Below are positions 26,584 to 35,575 of a stretch of DNA of 64,000 nucleotides, piece by piece. Source of the DNA: Bombiscardovia coagulans. GTDB lineage: Bacteria > Actinomycetota > Actinomycetes > Actinomycetales > Bifidobacteriaceae. The notes under the pieces were generated by a model. That model saw nothing but the letters and a program-made list of their open reading frames with translations. It had not been told where the DNA came from and did no database searches. How positions within the stretch are numbered: the stretch's first letter is position 1; each line of letters begins with the position of its first letter. The position numbers and the translations under genes were made by a program. The stretch lies in NCBI RefSeq assembly GCF_002259585.1, contig NZ_MWWS01000002.1, positions 1 through 64,000 on the forward strand. The letters are read 5' to 3'.

Positions 26584-27041
26584 ATGCTTGACGATACAAG
26601 ATTGGCACCCACAGCCAAGAAAATAGTTATCCGCTTAGTCACAGTGTTTCTTTCCGCACTGGCCTGCATGGCACTCATACTACCTACTGCAGCCCATGCG
26701 AGCGTTTTGTAGAGCGAACAAGCTGCCGCACCAATAACTGAGGAAGATGTTCAACGTGGACTTGACATCATCATGAAGCACACTACTGGCAGTGATGGAA
26801 AATTCAATTACACAGAACTCATCAATGCAGAAGTAGCTGCCCTTATCGCCATCGAATATGCTGGTGTACTCGAAGCAGTGCATGAGCAGTATACAGCCCG
26901 ACCCCCTCGTTCCGCCCGAGATTATGCATGCTGCTGACAGCTACCGAGAATCGGTTTAGATTGTGAAAAAATCCGTAGGCTTTACCGCCATGGGATTCAA
27001 TTGGGGCAAAAGTGTTGCGGAGCTGCAAGGTATACGTTGAA
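26584..27041 (+). pseudogene. Secreted-protein gene, degraded
   Basis: The ATG at 26584 has a good site (GGAGG) and encodes a basic start and a clear signal peptide (FLSALACMALILPTAAHA). Four codons later is TAG (26710-26712). The same frame then continues with SEQAAAPITEEDVQRGLDII and TELINAEVAALIAIEY up to about 26890. There the frame shifts, and the sequence PPEIMHAADSYRESV and GFTAMGFNWGKSVAELQGI follows in another frame with one more stop. The product would have been an exported protein of about 150 residues, possibly a bacteriocin-like protein given the small gene that follows. The family is unknown. Confidence 0.6.
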
Positions 27042-27139
27042 CGCATGGGATAAGAAACACTTTGCTTTGGTTGTGGTGCAAGATGAAACCGGACCACAAT
27101 GGAGCATGGCTAGTGATTATGTATTAAAGGAGATTGTAA

Positions 27140-27382
27140 ATGCCAGATCAGGATATAAGTAAGAACTTCCTAAATTCGTTGGAAGGATTAGAAGAAGATT
27201 TAGATCAAATCATTTATCCGGCAACCCAGTGCTTCATCAGCGGCATCATTGCACGAGTTAAACTGCAACAGTCTGGACAGGCGTCGGCTTTTACCCTCGA
27301 AACTGTAATAGCAGACATTGCACAAACCCTGTATTTCTTGGAAACAAGGTTGAACGCCATCGAAAACAGAGATGAAAGCTAG
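27140..27382 (+). CDS. Small helical protein (80 aa), possible immunity partner
   Basis: An 80-residue all-helical protein with a strong ribosome binding site (AAAGGAGATTGTAA before ATG) and a hairpin terminator just after the stop. No membrane helix. Four-helix-bundle immunity proteins of bacteriocins have this size and character, and the gene follows the dead secreted-protein gene on the same strand. The role is inference only; I see no diagnostic motif. Confidence 0.6.
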   Translation: MPDQDISKNFLNSLEGLEEDLDQIIYPATQCFISGIIARVKLQQSGQASAFTLETVIADIAQTLYFLETRLNAIENRDES

Positions 27383-27389
27383 GACACTT

Positions 27390-27425
27390 CTATCGGTGAT
27401 GCTCTTGACATCACCGATAGCTTTC
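27390..27425 (+). terminator. Hairpin terminator after the 80-residue gene
   Basis: Perfect 12-bp stem (CTATCGGTGATG at 27390-27401, complement at 27409-27420), then CTTTCT. Confidence 0.8.
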
Positions 27426-27603
27426 TAATTTCACTAACCCAACATCACGGCGCCGCCATTAACTGGACCGAGCTCCACACATCAGTCAGATACTCCAACA
27501 GCACAGACTAACGGACACACATTTTGGCATGTAACTCGGTTGGACTTAAAAGCTCGGTTACATAAAAACTTTTTCGAGATAGAATACTACCAACAATGCT
27601 CCG

Positions 27604-27861
27604 TCATCCTATAGCCTGTAAGAATTGATTTTCTTTACACTTTTCCCAATCCAATAGTTCTATATACCCTTCCTTGGGAGACCTAAAACGATTAGCAAGC
27701 TCCTGCACAGTCACGTTCTCGGAGTTGTTACAGCTGCTGAACATAGCCGCATCATTCTTAGTCAGTTTGGGTCTCCGTCCGCCAACCACACCCTTCACGA
27801 ACAAGCCTTCAATCCGGCGTTCGTCCGCTTCCGGATCAGGTAGCGTTCGACGGCAAAACAC
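27604..27861 (-). pseudogene. Serine resolvase/invertase C-terminal remnant
   Basis: The 85-codon frame contains VVGGRRPKLTKNDAAMFSSC and VTVQELANRFRSPKEG. This is the usual end of a small serine recombinase: a GRRPKLT hinge followed by a Hin-type helix-turn-helix. The catalytic N-terminal domain is missing and no proper start precedes it. It is a leftover of a transposon or invertase. Confidence 0.65.
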
Positions 27862-28432
27862 GTTGAATACCAGAATGATGACCCTGACATACCTAATCCT
27901 GTGGGTGCCGCTGCCCTGGGGGGTGCCCAGGCTGATGCCCTGCGCAGCACGTCAGCCCACAAACAAGGCATGTGCTTCCCCTTACCCTAACCCGCCTCCT
28001 GGCCTAGTCTTGGGACCATGTTCCTTCTCCTTGCCCAAATCGACGGCCCGGTGATCGTCCGGACCATGTTCCTTGTCCCGATGCGCGCCTAAATTGTGCT
28101 GACCCTGAACTATTGGCTGGCTGCCCGCTGGGGCGACTGCCTCGCCTGGGCGGTCCAAGGCATCGGCTTCGTCCTGAGTCTGATCACCGCGTAACCGACG
28201 CCCTGGGTCCACGCCTAAGGCCTATCTCTCTCTGGGCCTGGTCCTACGAACCAACGAGCCTGGGCTGGCCCTCCACCCTAGGACTCACCGCAGACTGCCT
28301 CCTGATCGGCACCTTCTACCTACCTTGGCGACACGGCCAGCCACCACCACCTCATCGCTTGAGTCTCAAGCGGTATTGCACAATTACTGCGTATACTTTT
28401 GATGTGAAGATTCTGTATAGTGGGGAGGGAAA
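27862..28432. other. GC-rich gene fossil upstream of the membrane protein
   Basis: About 570 visibly GC-rich bases with no intact gene. Hydrophobic stretches in changing frames (YLILWVPLPWGVP, LSLGLVLRTNEPGLALH) suggest a dead membrane-protein gene. A 40-base segment at 28243-28282 recurs at 30427-30464, on the far side of the 28433-30019 gene. Confidence 0.45.
28243..28282 (+). repeat. Direct repeat flanking the 28433-30019 gene (partner 30427-30464)
   Basis: CCTACGAACCAACGAGCCTG and the following bases to CCACCCTAGG recur at 30427-30464 with few changes, suggesting that the gene between them was inserted or duplicated by recombination. Confidence 0.6.
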
Positions 28433-30019
28433 GTGTTGAGCATGGACGACACGGCTAAAGCGCCGCAAAAGCAAGCAACAAAAGCAACAAAAGCAACGAT
28501 ACAACCCCTGTTCCACCGTTCCAGCAGTTTGTCCGAGGAATACAACCATACGTTTGTGCAGCTTACGGTTTACCTGACGGTATTACTCCTTGCAGCTTGC
28601 GCACTTCGCTATGCCCTCACAATGCTATGGCTCCAGACCACGCTTGAACCGTTGGATCTGCAAGAACGACTACGCACGTCATCGCTGGGGTTTGTGGTTG
28701 GGGACAAGTCTTTTGCTGACTCGGCAGCTTTCCTCTTGGCAGCATGGACATTCATCCTTACCATCGTGCTGGTAACCATATTCCATGAGAATAAAAGCGC
28801 CAGAGAACGATACATCTCAACCAAACTCGATAGTCTTCTGGTCTACAGCGCATGCGTGGAAGCACTGTCAATGGGGTACCTGTCACCAGACATAGTGCTC
28901 ACGAATGATCCCCTCTTTGGCATACTCCTGATAATCTGTGGCATCTTATTCCTTTCTTTCGTAATGAGTTATGGCCGCAATCACCCATACTTTTACCAAA
29001 AGGTGGAAGACCTTGAAAACACAAGAAACGGACTCCTTAGGGAGTACTCGGAGCTTGAAGCAAGGCAAAACAAAAACAATTGGCTGACCGCGGCAGTGCA
29101 ATCACATCCGCACATCTCGATCTTCAGCTGCATTATTACTTGCACAGGTGTATGCTTGCTCATAGTTTATGGCTTGATTGTGTTGCTGTCTGCCTTATAT
29201 GTCGATGTTGCCGTTGGACCGACAATGGCATTCATGGTTATCTGTACTCTCATCGGCAACGTTCTTGCATGTCTGGTTCGATTGAACGTCGACACCGTTT
29301 GGCACTTCAACACAGACAAAACCGGTGACACGACAGCACCGCATCGCTTCCATGATTATTTCATCATCGGCTTTTGGCTGTTCGCATTCTACACAGTCAG
29401 TTTTTCTTTGGCTTGCCTATCTTTCAGTGATGAAGGGGCGCGGATTGTCATAGCCCTTCTCGCGTTTACTGGGTTGTGCGAGGTGGCGCTCTGGCATCTT
29501 CGCTTATCTCGATTCTTCCTCAGCTCTCAAAAAAGAAAGCTGAAGAGGGACGATGTCTTGCTCTACCAACGTCTGATCGAATCCGACAACTATACCCTTT
29601 CCACAGAGGTCGCCGGTTCCCATTACGAGTCAGAGCGTTTGCTCGAAGAACATCGTGAGCATCTGTACCATGCGCTGATCCGGTATGAATCCGTGAACGA
29701 CTGGAGTGAAATTTGCTACCCTGATTCCAAGGTAGCGCACTATATCCCCTTGCTCTCCCTAGCCGGTCCACAGCTGCGAAAGGTGATCACCGCAGATAAG
29801 TGGCCGCAGAGAAGCCCGTCGCCAGACATCTCTTCCATGACTAAGCAATACAGTCAGGAGATCCAATGGTTGTTGAATCAATCCTCCACTAATGACGATA
29901 CGGTTTTGCTCAGTAAGGAAGATTGTGAGCTATACCTGTCAGCAATTTTCGGCGACCCCGGGTATCGCTTGGCTTGCAACACTGCCGCTCCTGATACAGA
30001 CAAACATGATGAGCAATAA
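28433..30019 (+). CDS. Multi-pass membrane protein of unknown function (528 aa)
   Basis: A 528-residue protein with about seven membrane helices in two groups (for example LTVYLTVLLLAACALRYAL, AAFLLAAWTFILTIVLVTIF, ISIFSCIITCTGVCLLIVYG, LFGILLIICGILFLSFVMSY). A central coiled-coil-like cytoplasmic stretch (KVEDLENTRNGLLREYSELE) and a soluble C-terminal domain of about 150 residues follow. The GTG at 28433 has GGAGG 4 bases upstream; TTG 28436 and ATG 28442 are alternatives. No transporter signature is visible. It stands alone between fossil genes and short direct repeats, a setting common for phage-defence or surface genes, but no function can be assigned. Confidence 0.7.
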   Translation: MLSMDDTAKAPQKQATKATKATIQPLFHRSSSLSEEYNHTFVQLTVYLTVLLLAACALRYALTMLWLQTTLEPLDLQERLRTSSLGFVVGDKSFADSAAFLLAAWTFILTIVLVTIFHENKSARERYISTKLDSLLVYSACVEALSMGYLSPDIVLTNDPLFGILLIICGILFLSFVMSYGRNHPYFYQKVEDLENTRNGLLREYSELEARQNKNNWLTAAVQSHPHISIFSCIITCTGVCLLIVYGLIVLLSALYVDVAVGPTMAFMVICTLIGNVLACLVRLNVDTVWHFNTDKTGDTTAPHRFHDYFIIGFWLFAFYTVSFSLACLSFSDEGARIVIALLAFTGLCEVALWHLRLSRFFLSSQKRKLKRDDVLLYQRLIESDNYTLSTEVAGSHYESERLLEEHREHLYHALIRYESVNDWSEICYPDSKVAHYIPLLSLAGPQLRKVITADKWPQRSPSPDISSMTKQYSQEIQWLLNQSSTNDDTVLLSKEDCELYLSAIFGDPGYRLACNTAAPDTDKHDEQ

Positions 30020-30315
30020 ATGGCGCAACAACATGGATCTGTCAAAGGCACTAAGAATTGGCAACTGGTGCTGCCCCTCAACAAGCGATAAGAGAGGACT
30101 GTACCGCCACCCTCGTAAAGAGGAGTCCTCGCAGCCACAGAGCTGTTGCATCAGGTCACATTGCCTATATAGGCAGTTTTCAACTTTTCGGGCAGACCCA
30201 TCTGCTTGGGAGGCCTGTTCTTGCCCCTGCTGGTTGTTATGAGTCTCCTAGGGGTAAGAAAATGCTTCCCTAGTGTGTGCATGCTATTTGAAGACGGTAT
30301 AGGCGGCAGCGGCTT

Positions 30316-30353
30316 TTACCGGTCCCTGTATTACCGGTCCCTGTATTACCGGG
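30316..30353 (+). repeat. 15-bp tandem repeat, 2.5 copies
   Basis: TTACCGGTCCCTGTA occurs at 30316-30330 and 30331-30345, followed by a partial third unit. The surrounding 30020-30558 region has no supported gene. Confidence 0.8.
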
Positions 30354-30558
30354 ACATTCATGAACTAGCAACATAAGTTTTGAACAAGAAAGCCCCTGTT
30401 GCTCATCGCGTTTTGCTTGTATTGGGCCTACGAATCAACGAGCCTGGGCTGACCCCACCCTAGGTCCCACGGGCGCCAGCTGCGACCTCACTTGAGTCTG
30501 GATAGCCCAGTCGGGTTGGATTTGACCCTGCCATGATGGCATGGTCTAGGGGCAAGGT

Positions 30559-31011
30559 ATGACGCGAGATAACGACTATGAAAGTGACTGCTGCCAGCTG
30601 TGGTTCAATATCGGCGAGGTGGCTGAGCTGATAGGGTCAACGGGCGGATGCTGCGCCATTGTGAGGCGGCCGGCCTGCTCACCCTCATGCGCGACCTCTC
30701 GGGCTTGCCTGCAGTACACGCAGGAGTGCATCGCGCGCCTGGAGCGAGTGCTGTTCTACCGGGAGATGGGGTTGACCACCCAGCTGATCAAGAGTCTGCT
30801 TGATTCCTCTACACCCAAGGCCTTGCAAGAACTCAGGGAGCAGCGCTCGCGTATGGAGAACAAGATCCGTCTCCTCGAAGCAGCCATCGGCAATGTGGGT
30901 TGGCTTATCGACGTCGCCGAGGGCACACCACCGAAAGGGACAACCCCTGACAACCACCAGCGAAAAAGTCCAGTAGTGCCACGAGGCCCAGGAGCGTTGG
31001 GCACCAGCTAA
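30559..31011 (+). pseudogene. MerR-family regulator, frameshifted
   Basis: The frame starts with MerR-like FNIGEVAELIGST. The recognition part continues in another frame (LRHCEAAGLLTLMRDLSGL). It then returns to the first frame with QYTQECIARLERVLFYREMG, LTTQLIKSLLD and a coiled coil LREQRSRMENKIRLLEAAIG. Compensating shifts in the DNA-binding domain destroy the helix-turn-helix wing. The sequence is GC-rich. It was probably a regulator of a multidrug or stress gene. Confidence 0.75.
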
Positions 31012-31089
31012 CAGTGGCTGGATTATTCGGGACGCAAAGCAGCGCGCAGTAAAGCCCGGCAGCGCAACGACACGGTCCACATGGAAAAG

Positions 31090-31700
31090 GCGGTAGCGAA
31101 GCTGGGCCAGGCCAAGAGGGATGGGATGGATCCGACTAGTGAGCCCCCCCCCTGGCTTTAGTTGAGGAGTACACCATCATCAAGCAGGACACCGACCTGT
31201 CAGGCTATAACCGAACCACCTTCTACCTTTTACTATCAGAACCTCTAAGATCTACGCGACCCGATAGAGGATTCCCTCCTGAATGGACGCGAGCACTTCG
31301 TTGATACCCACTTCACCTATCACACCCCCACTCAAACCCTCTATGACAAAACCAAGACCTTCCTGACCCACTCCCAGACCGACGCCTAAGTATCTCTCGG
31401 TCCTCCTAGCCCCCCCCCCCCACGACCCCCCGTCTCCAACATGAACGACTTTTCACCAAAAACACCTTCCGCATCTACCTGACAACCACCCTCACGGACC
31501 TTGACACCCTCACCGAGTTCTATGCCGCTGGCAAACTAGGGATACTAAGGAAGCGGTTGGATGCTTCTACTCGGGTATCAATGAACTCTTTAGCCGATCT
31601 CATAGTCGCTATCTTCCCTATTGCACTCCGAATAAAATCCGCGAACTGCAATGAATGGCGGACGAGTACCACTTTGGTAAACTCAGCCGACCATTTAATC
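31090..31700 (+). pseudogene. TetR-family regulator, heavily degraded
   Basis: Blocks of a TetR regulator appear in different frames: a helix-turn-helix region near 31.16-31.25 kb (NRTTFYL followed by LRDPIEDSLL) and a C-terminal domain near 31.46-31.56 kb (TKNTFRIYLTTTLTDLDTLT, EFYAAGKLGILRKRLD). Two C runs of 9 and 12 bases (31144-31152, 31410-31421) lie at frame breaks. It is beyond repair by a single shift. Confidence 0.6.
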
Positions 31701-31708
31701 AGCTGATC

Positions 31709-33721
31709 TCATGCAACGATATGTTCCAGCTTTAAAACGCTTAGATCTTCAGCATTCAAGAGTAGGACAAACCAATTACCGCCTCGTTGTCTATCATTTT
31801 GAGCAATTGCATTTGCCATCATGATGCCACGTCGTATTGTTGCACTCCGACCTTGAAGAAGAAAAGACATACCATAGTCTTCCCCGTAAGAAAATGACAC
31901 ACTATGAACATCACCAGTTTTCTCACATTGTTCTCTCACAGTATCGACCATTCCATTAACCTGATCAATCAATGCATCCTGGAATATAAGCAGCTCTCTC
32001 CCAAAAGCTAGTTCCACCGAATCCGAGGGATAACTGAACTTTTCTAGTAAAACATTAAACGCACCTTTGCATCCCGCAATACGAGTCAAAATTCCAGGAG
32101 GAACTGTTTGCTGCTTAAGGAAAGGAAGGCTTCTTCTAGCCGTCATAGCAGCATCGATATCCAAGCTGTTATCTCCATCGACTACAATGTGGTCACAATT
32201 TTCAAACTGACCAAACTCATCTGCCAGATAAAGGCCAAGTGCATTAATTTCACTCTGCGCCAACATCTGTTTTCCGTACAGGCACCTTTTATCGATATAA
32301 TCTATAAGTAATAGCGGTGATTGCAACATCTCAATAAGAATATCTATAAAAAACACATCAGTAATTATTTGATCTGTCGTGTTGTCTGGAGAGGGGCTAC
32401 ATTCAACGTTCGAATCCAGATATTCTTGACTTTGAATAGCAAGAGAAGGGTACTGATCCGACACAACACATATTGGATATATTAAATTAAAATCACGCTG
32501 AATATTTAGCTTTGAGCCCTCTTCATTTTTAACGGTTATAGAAGGATTGCATAAATCCAAGGCGCACTGAAGATTTTGTTCGTAAGCATCACCTACCGCT
32601 TTTTTAAAATCTTCTCTCGCTGCTAATTGATCACCCTGCTGAGCTTTTTGCGTCATTCGTTTTGATTTGCACTGAACAATAATCGCTCTATCCGCGACCA
32701 TACCCATGACATCGATTTCACTCGACCGATTTTTCCCATTCCATAAATTTACATTACGATAAACATTCTCCTCGCCTAGAAGGGAAACGAATCGTTCATA
32801 TACGAATGTCTCAGTAAAATCTCCCCGGTGACTAGCCGCCTGTGCTTTATATGCAGAGTCGTTGAGCATCGTATAAAAAGGTGACTCATATAAAGCTTTA
32901 CGTAAAGCGTTAGGCAAGAAAAGATACTTCTTCTTGCCAATCAGCACAATAGGCTTGGCAGAAAGGCAATTGAAAGACGCAAATTGCTTTATAGTCGGAA
33001 GTGGAAGTGGGTCACAAGTAAAGAAATCCACAACACGATTAATGGTTTCGATATCAAGTGAACTTCCGTAGGACAACAACTTTGTAGCATCGGAAATATC
33101 AAATGCATTGAGCAGATAAACGTCGGAATTGGCACACATAGTTATTGACAAGGGGATACTTGCCGTAATACAGGAAACAACCTCTTCCATTTCTTCAATG
33201 GTAAATCCCAGATTATCGCGCATCCATTTATTGTCCTTTTTATATCTCATCTTTGCGAAGATTGGATATTGGAAAGAGTATGCGACTTCTTCCGGGTAAA
33301 GTGATATTTCTTCCAAATCAACCGGTTTTAGAAACTCTTGTTTCTGCTGCTCTCCACGAAGAACAGGTTGAATCATTTCTGCCATTGATTGCATCATTTG
33401 TTGTCCATACTCTTCATGGATCTCATTTAGAATCTGTTCCGCCCTATCAGCTAGCTCTTCTGCCTTCTCGTCCGCAATACGCACTTGAGCATCAAGTGCG
33501 TTCTCACAAAGAAGATGCAACAGCAAGAGTAATTCAGGTTCATTTAGCTTCTCTACTGTTTTAAATGTTTCTAGACTCTTTTTATAAGAATCAGAGTCTT
33601 CTACATTCGATTGAATAACAGTGTGACGCATCACCAGCATTAGATATGCATCAAGGAAACCCTCCTCTGCGCATAACAATCGAAGTTTTTCAAAAGACGC
33701 CGATTTCCTATTCTGATCCAT
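31709..33721 (-). CDS. Large protein with a PD-(D/E)XK-type nuclease domain
   Basis: A 670-residue cytosolic protein. The N-terminal part (1-280) is helical, with acidic coiled segments. The middle, around residues 298-360, reads ETFVYERFVSLLG, then SSEIDVMGMVADRAIIVQCK followed by SKR: a PD-(D/E)XK pattern with a Glu on the first helix, D in EIDV and the Q-x-K core. The C-terminal 250 residues are unrecognised. Nuclease-like proteins of this kind often serve in restriction or phage defence. No partner gene is next to it; it lies alone inside the 26.3-33.9 kb segment. The gene is AT-rich and intact. The start ATG 33721 has a moderate upstream site (GAGGAAGTGGAGTGCA). Confidence 0.65.
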   Translation of the reverse strand: MDQNRKSASFEKLRLLCAEEGFLDAYLMLVMRHTVIQSNVEDSDSYKKSLETFKTVEKLNEPELLLLLHLLCENALDAQVRIADEKAEELADRAEQILNEIHEEYGQQMMQSMAEMIQPVLRGEQQKQEFLKPVDLEEISLYPEEVAYSFQYPIFAKMRYKKDNKWMRDNLGFTIEEMEEVVSCITASIPLSITMCANSDVYLLNAFDISDATKLLSYGSSLDIETINRVVDFFTCDPLPLPTIKQFASFNCLSAKPIVLIGKKKYLFLPNALRKALYESPFYTMLNDSAYKAQAASHRGDFTETFVYERFVSLLGEENVYRNVNLWNGKNRSSEIDVMGMVADRAIIVQCKSKRMTQKAQQGDQLAAREDFKKAVGDAYEQNLQCALDLCNPSITVKNEEGSKLNIQRDFNLIYPICVVSDQYPSLAIQSQEYLDSNVECSPSPDNTTDQIITDVFFIDILIEMLQSPLLLIDYIDKRCLYGKQMLAQSEINALGLYLADEFGQFENCDHIVVDGDNSLDIDAAMTARRSLPFLKQQTVPPGILTRIAGCKGAFNVLLEKFSYPSDSVELAFGRELLIFQDALIDQVNGMVDTVREQCEKTGDVHSVSFSYGEDYGMSFLLQGRSATIRRGIMMANAIAQNDRQRGGNWFVLLLNAEDLSVLKLEHIVA

Positions 33722-33860
33722 TGCACTCCACTTCCTCTATTACAGGAAAAACATTAATCCCTTTGTCTCAAGCCCTTAAATGTCAAGAATATACTTACTG
33801 TGTATCATTCGTCAGGATTAACAGGATTAGAGTGAGAAATAATGACTAAAAACGAGAATG

Positions 33861-34025
33861 ATCTTTCGTTCTTAAAATCTCCTAGGGGACATTCAGAGGA
33901 CATGATTAAGTAGTTGTTTGTCTAACAACGTAATGTAATGACTATTCTAAAATCTGCTCAAATCCATATAACACAAGCGGAACGAGGTCTTGCGTATATC
34001 AACGTAAGACATGGTTTTTACATAA
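33861..34025 (+). repeat. Island junction repeat C (matches repeat A and the 26.27-kb junction)
   Basis: Bases 33861-33903 match 26273-26312. Bases 33884-34025 match 12550-12700 at about 80%, ending at CATGGTTTTTACAT, but the tRNA-like part is missing. The wider gap 33722-34382 holds no gene, only this repeat and a palindrome. Confidence 0.75.
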
Positions 34026-34279
34026 AAATAGGCACGCTTAAAACAATAACAAACCTCCATAGCAAGACCATACGATAACTTTTGGCTGGGGACAAGTACG
34101 CCACGATAACGTGTTTGCAATGGGACACGATCCATGCTTAAACTATCGAAAAAGCAACCTTCACTTCTCTATGGAGTAAGTAGTTCCGGAAGCATACCGT
34201 TTTCTGTAAACAGTATTCATTATTTATTCATCAGTTTGCTTTTCGGATTCCCCTTCTCACGTACTGGCCGTTCAACCGG

Positions 34280-34305
34280 GAATGATATCTACATAGATAT
34301 CATTC
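34280..34305. promoter_or_regulatory. Perfect 26-bp palindrome
   Basis: GAATGATATCTA (34280-34291) and its complement (34294-34305) around a CA centre, 78 bases downstream of the broken MFS gene. It could be a terminator stem without a T tract or an operator. Confidence 0.6.
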
Positions 34306-34382
34306 AATGATTTACTGAGTCTGTCTTGTTTGCAGATTTCACTAAGGGGTCTTACCGTCAAGCTTTTGGAAATGCAACGTAG

Positions 34383-35575
34383 TTAGTATTTTGCAATGAT
34401 CTTGTTATGTTTCGATATCACGAGCAGCAATAAGATGCTGGCTAGTACGAAACTTGAAAATGTCAAAGAGTATCCAAGCGAACCATATCTTACTACTGAA
34501 AGAATCCCTATTGCCGAAGCGACAGGGCTTGCAAAATATGTCCTAAGCTTGCTGAGAGACAGATATTCCCCTGCATGCTTTCCCTCAGCGTAGTCTAGAA
34601 GCAATAGGCTTGCATTAAGAGAGAAAAATAGCTCACCAATGGTGAATATAACAGTACCGAAATAAAACCAGAAAAGGTGTGTAACGAGTGACATTGGAAA
34701 CATGCTGAAGAAAATAATAACAAGTCCCGCTAATGTCGATTTCTTAGGGCCAATCTTATCTAATAGTGATTGCAACGGGATTTGACAAAAACAACTCCAA
34801 GTGTGTTAATCCACACACCAACGGTATACGAGAACGGAGTACCTCCCCTCTCGTTCACCAGCATAGGAACAACAGAACTGTATGCTGAAATAGAGACAGT
34901 TCCAATAGTAAGAGCTATCAGGAGAGCGAAGAAAGCTTTAAAGCTTTTCTCTACCCCATTACCAGTTGCAACATTTTTAGTGGATTCTCGATCTTTGATG
35001 TCTTGGATATCTCGAACTTCATTTTGCACTTTATACGTTGTTAGTAAAGTCAAAGGATAGATAAGCGATACAACACCTAACAGTGCAAAAAATATTGTCC
35101 CATAGAAGTTTGAAAAAACTGAGGCAACAAGAGGACCAACTGCTCCTCCAATATTTATCAACGTTCTAATTATTGAGTAGACGTGCGCTTGTTCTGTTTT
35201 GCTGCAAGAATTCAGAATCAGCTCGCTTTCGAAACTGTAATACAAACCTAGAGTAAGACCGTTTACAGATAGTGAGAGAGCTACAACTAACGGAATAGGG
35301 ATAGTTGCTATAAAATATGTCCCCGCGTTTATAAAGGCACACGTTATAACCATATGCTTGGCATTTAACTTAGGTAATAGTCTTCCTCCGACTAGGATCC
35401 CGACCAAGTTAAGTAATGACCTAACTGTCACCACTGTACCTGCTTGATGAGTTGTCATCCCATTCTTGGTTAATATAAACGATAGAAAAGGGATTGAAGC
35501 AAACTCGACAGTTGGAGATAAAAGCTGTCCAATATAAATTGAAAACAGGTTATTGCTTTTTATCTTAGAAATAAT
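34383..35575 (-). pseudogene. MFS transporter, frameshifted and lacking a normal start
   Basis: Two frames make one major facilitator of about 395 residues. The N-terminal part runs from codons for SKIKSNNLFSIYIGQLLSPT through 34780. The C-terminal part continues at 34775-34383 from IPLQSLLDKIGPKKS. The break is a single-base shift in a T run near 34780. The 5' end overlaps the acetyltransferase-like gene, but the only in-frame initiation options are CTG or ATT. Twelve helices would be restored by correcting the shift. It would have exported the product of the peptide module upstream. Confidence 0.75.
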
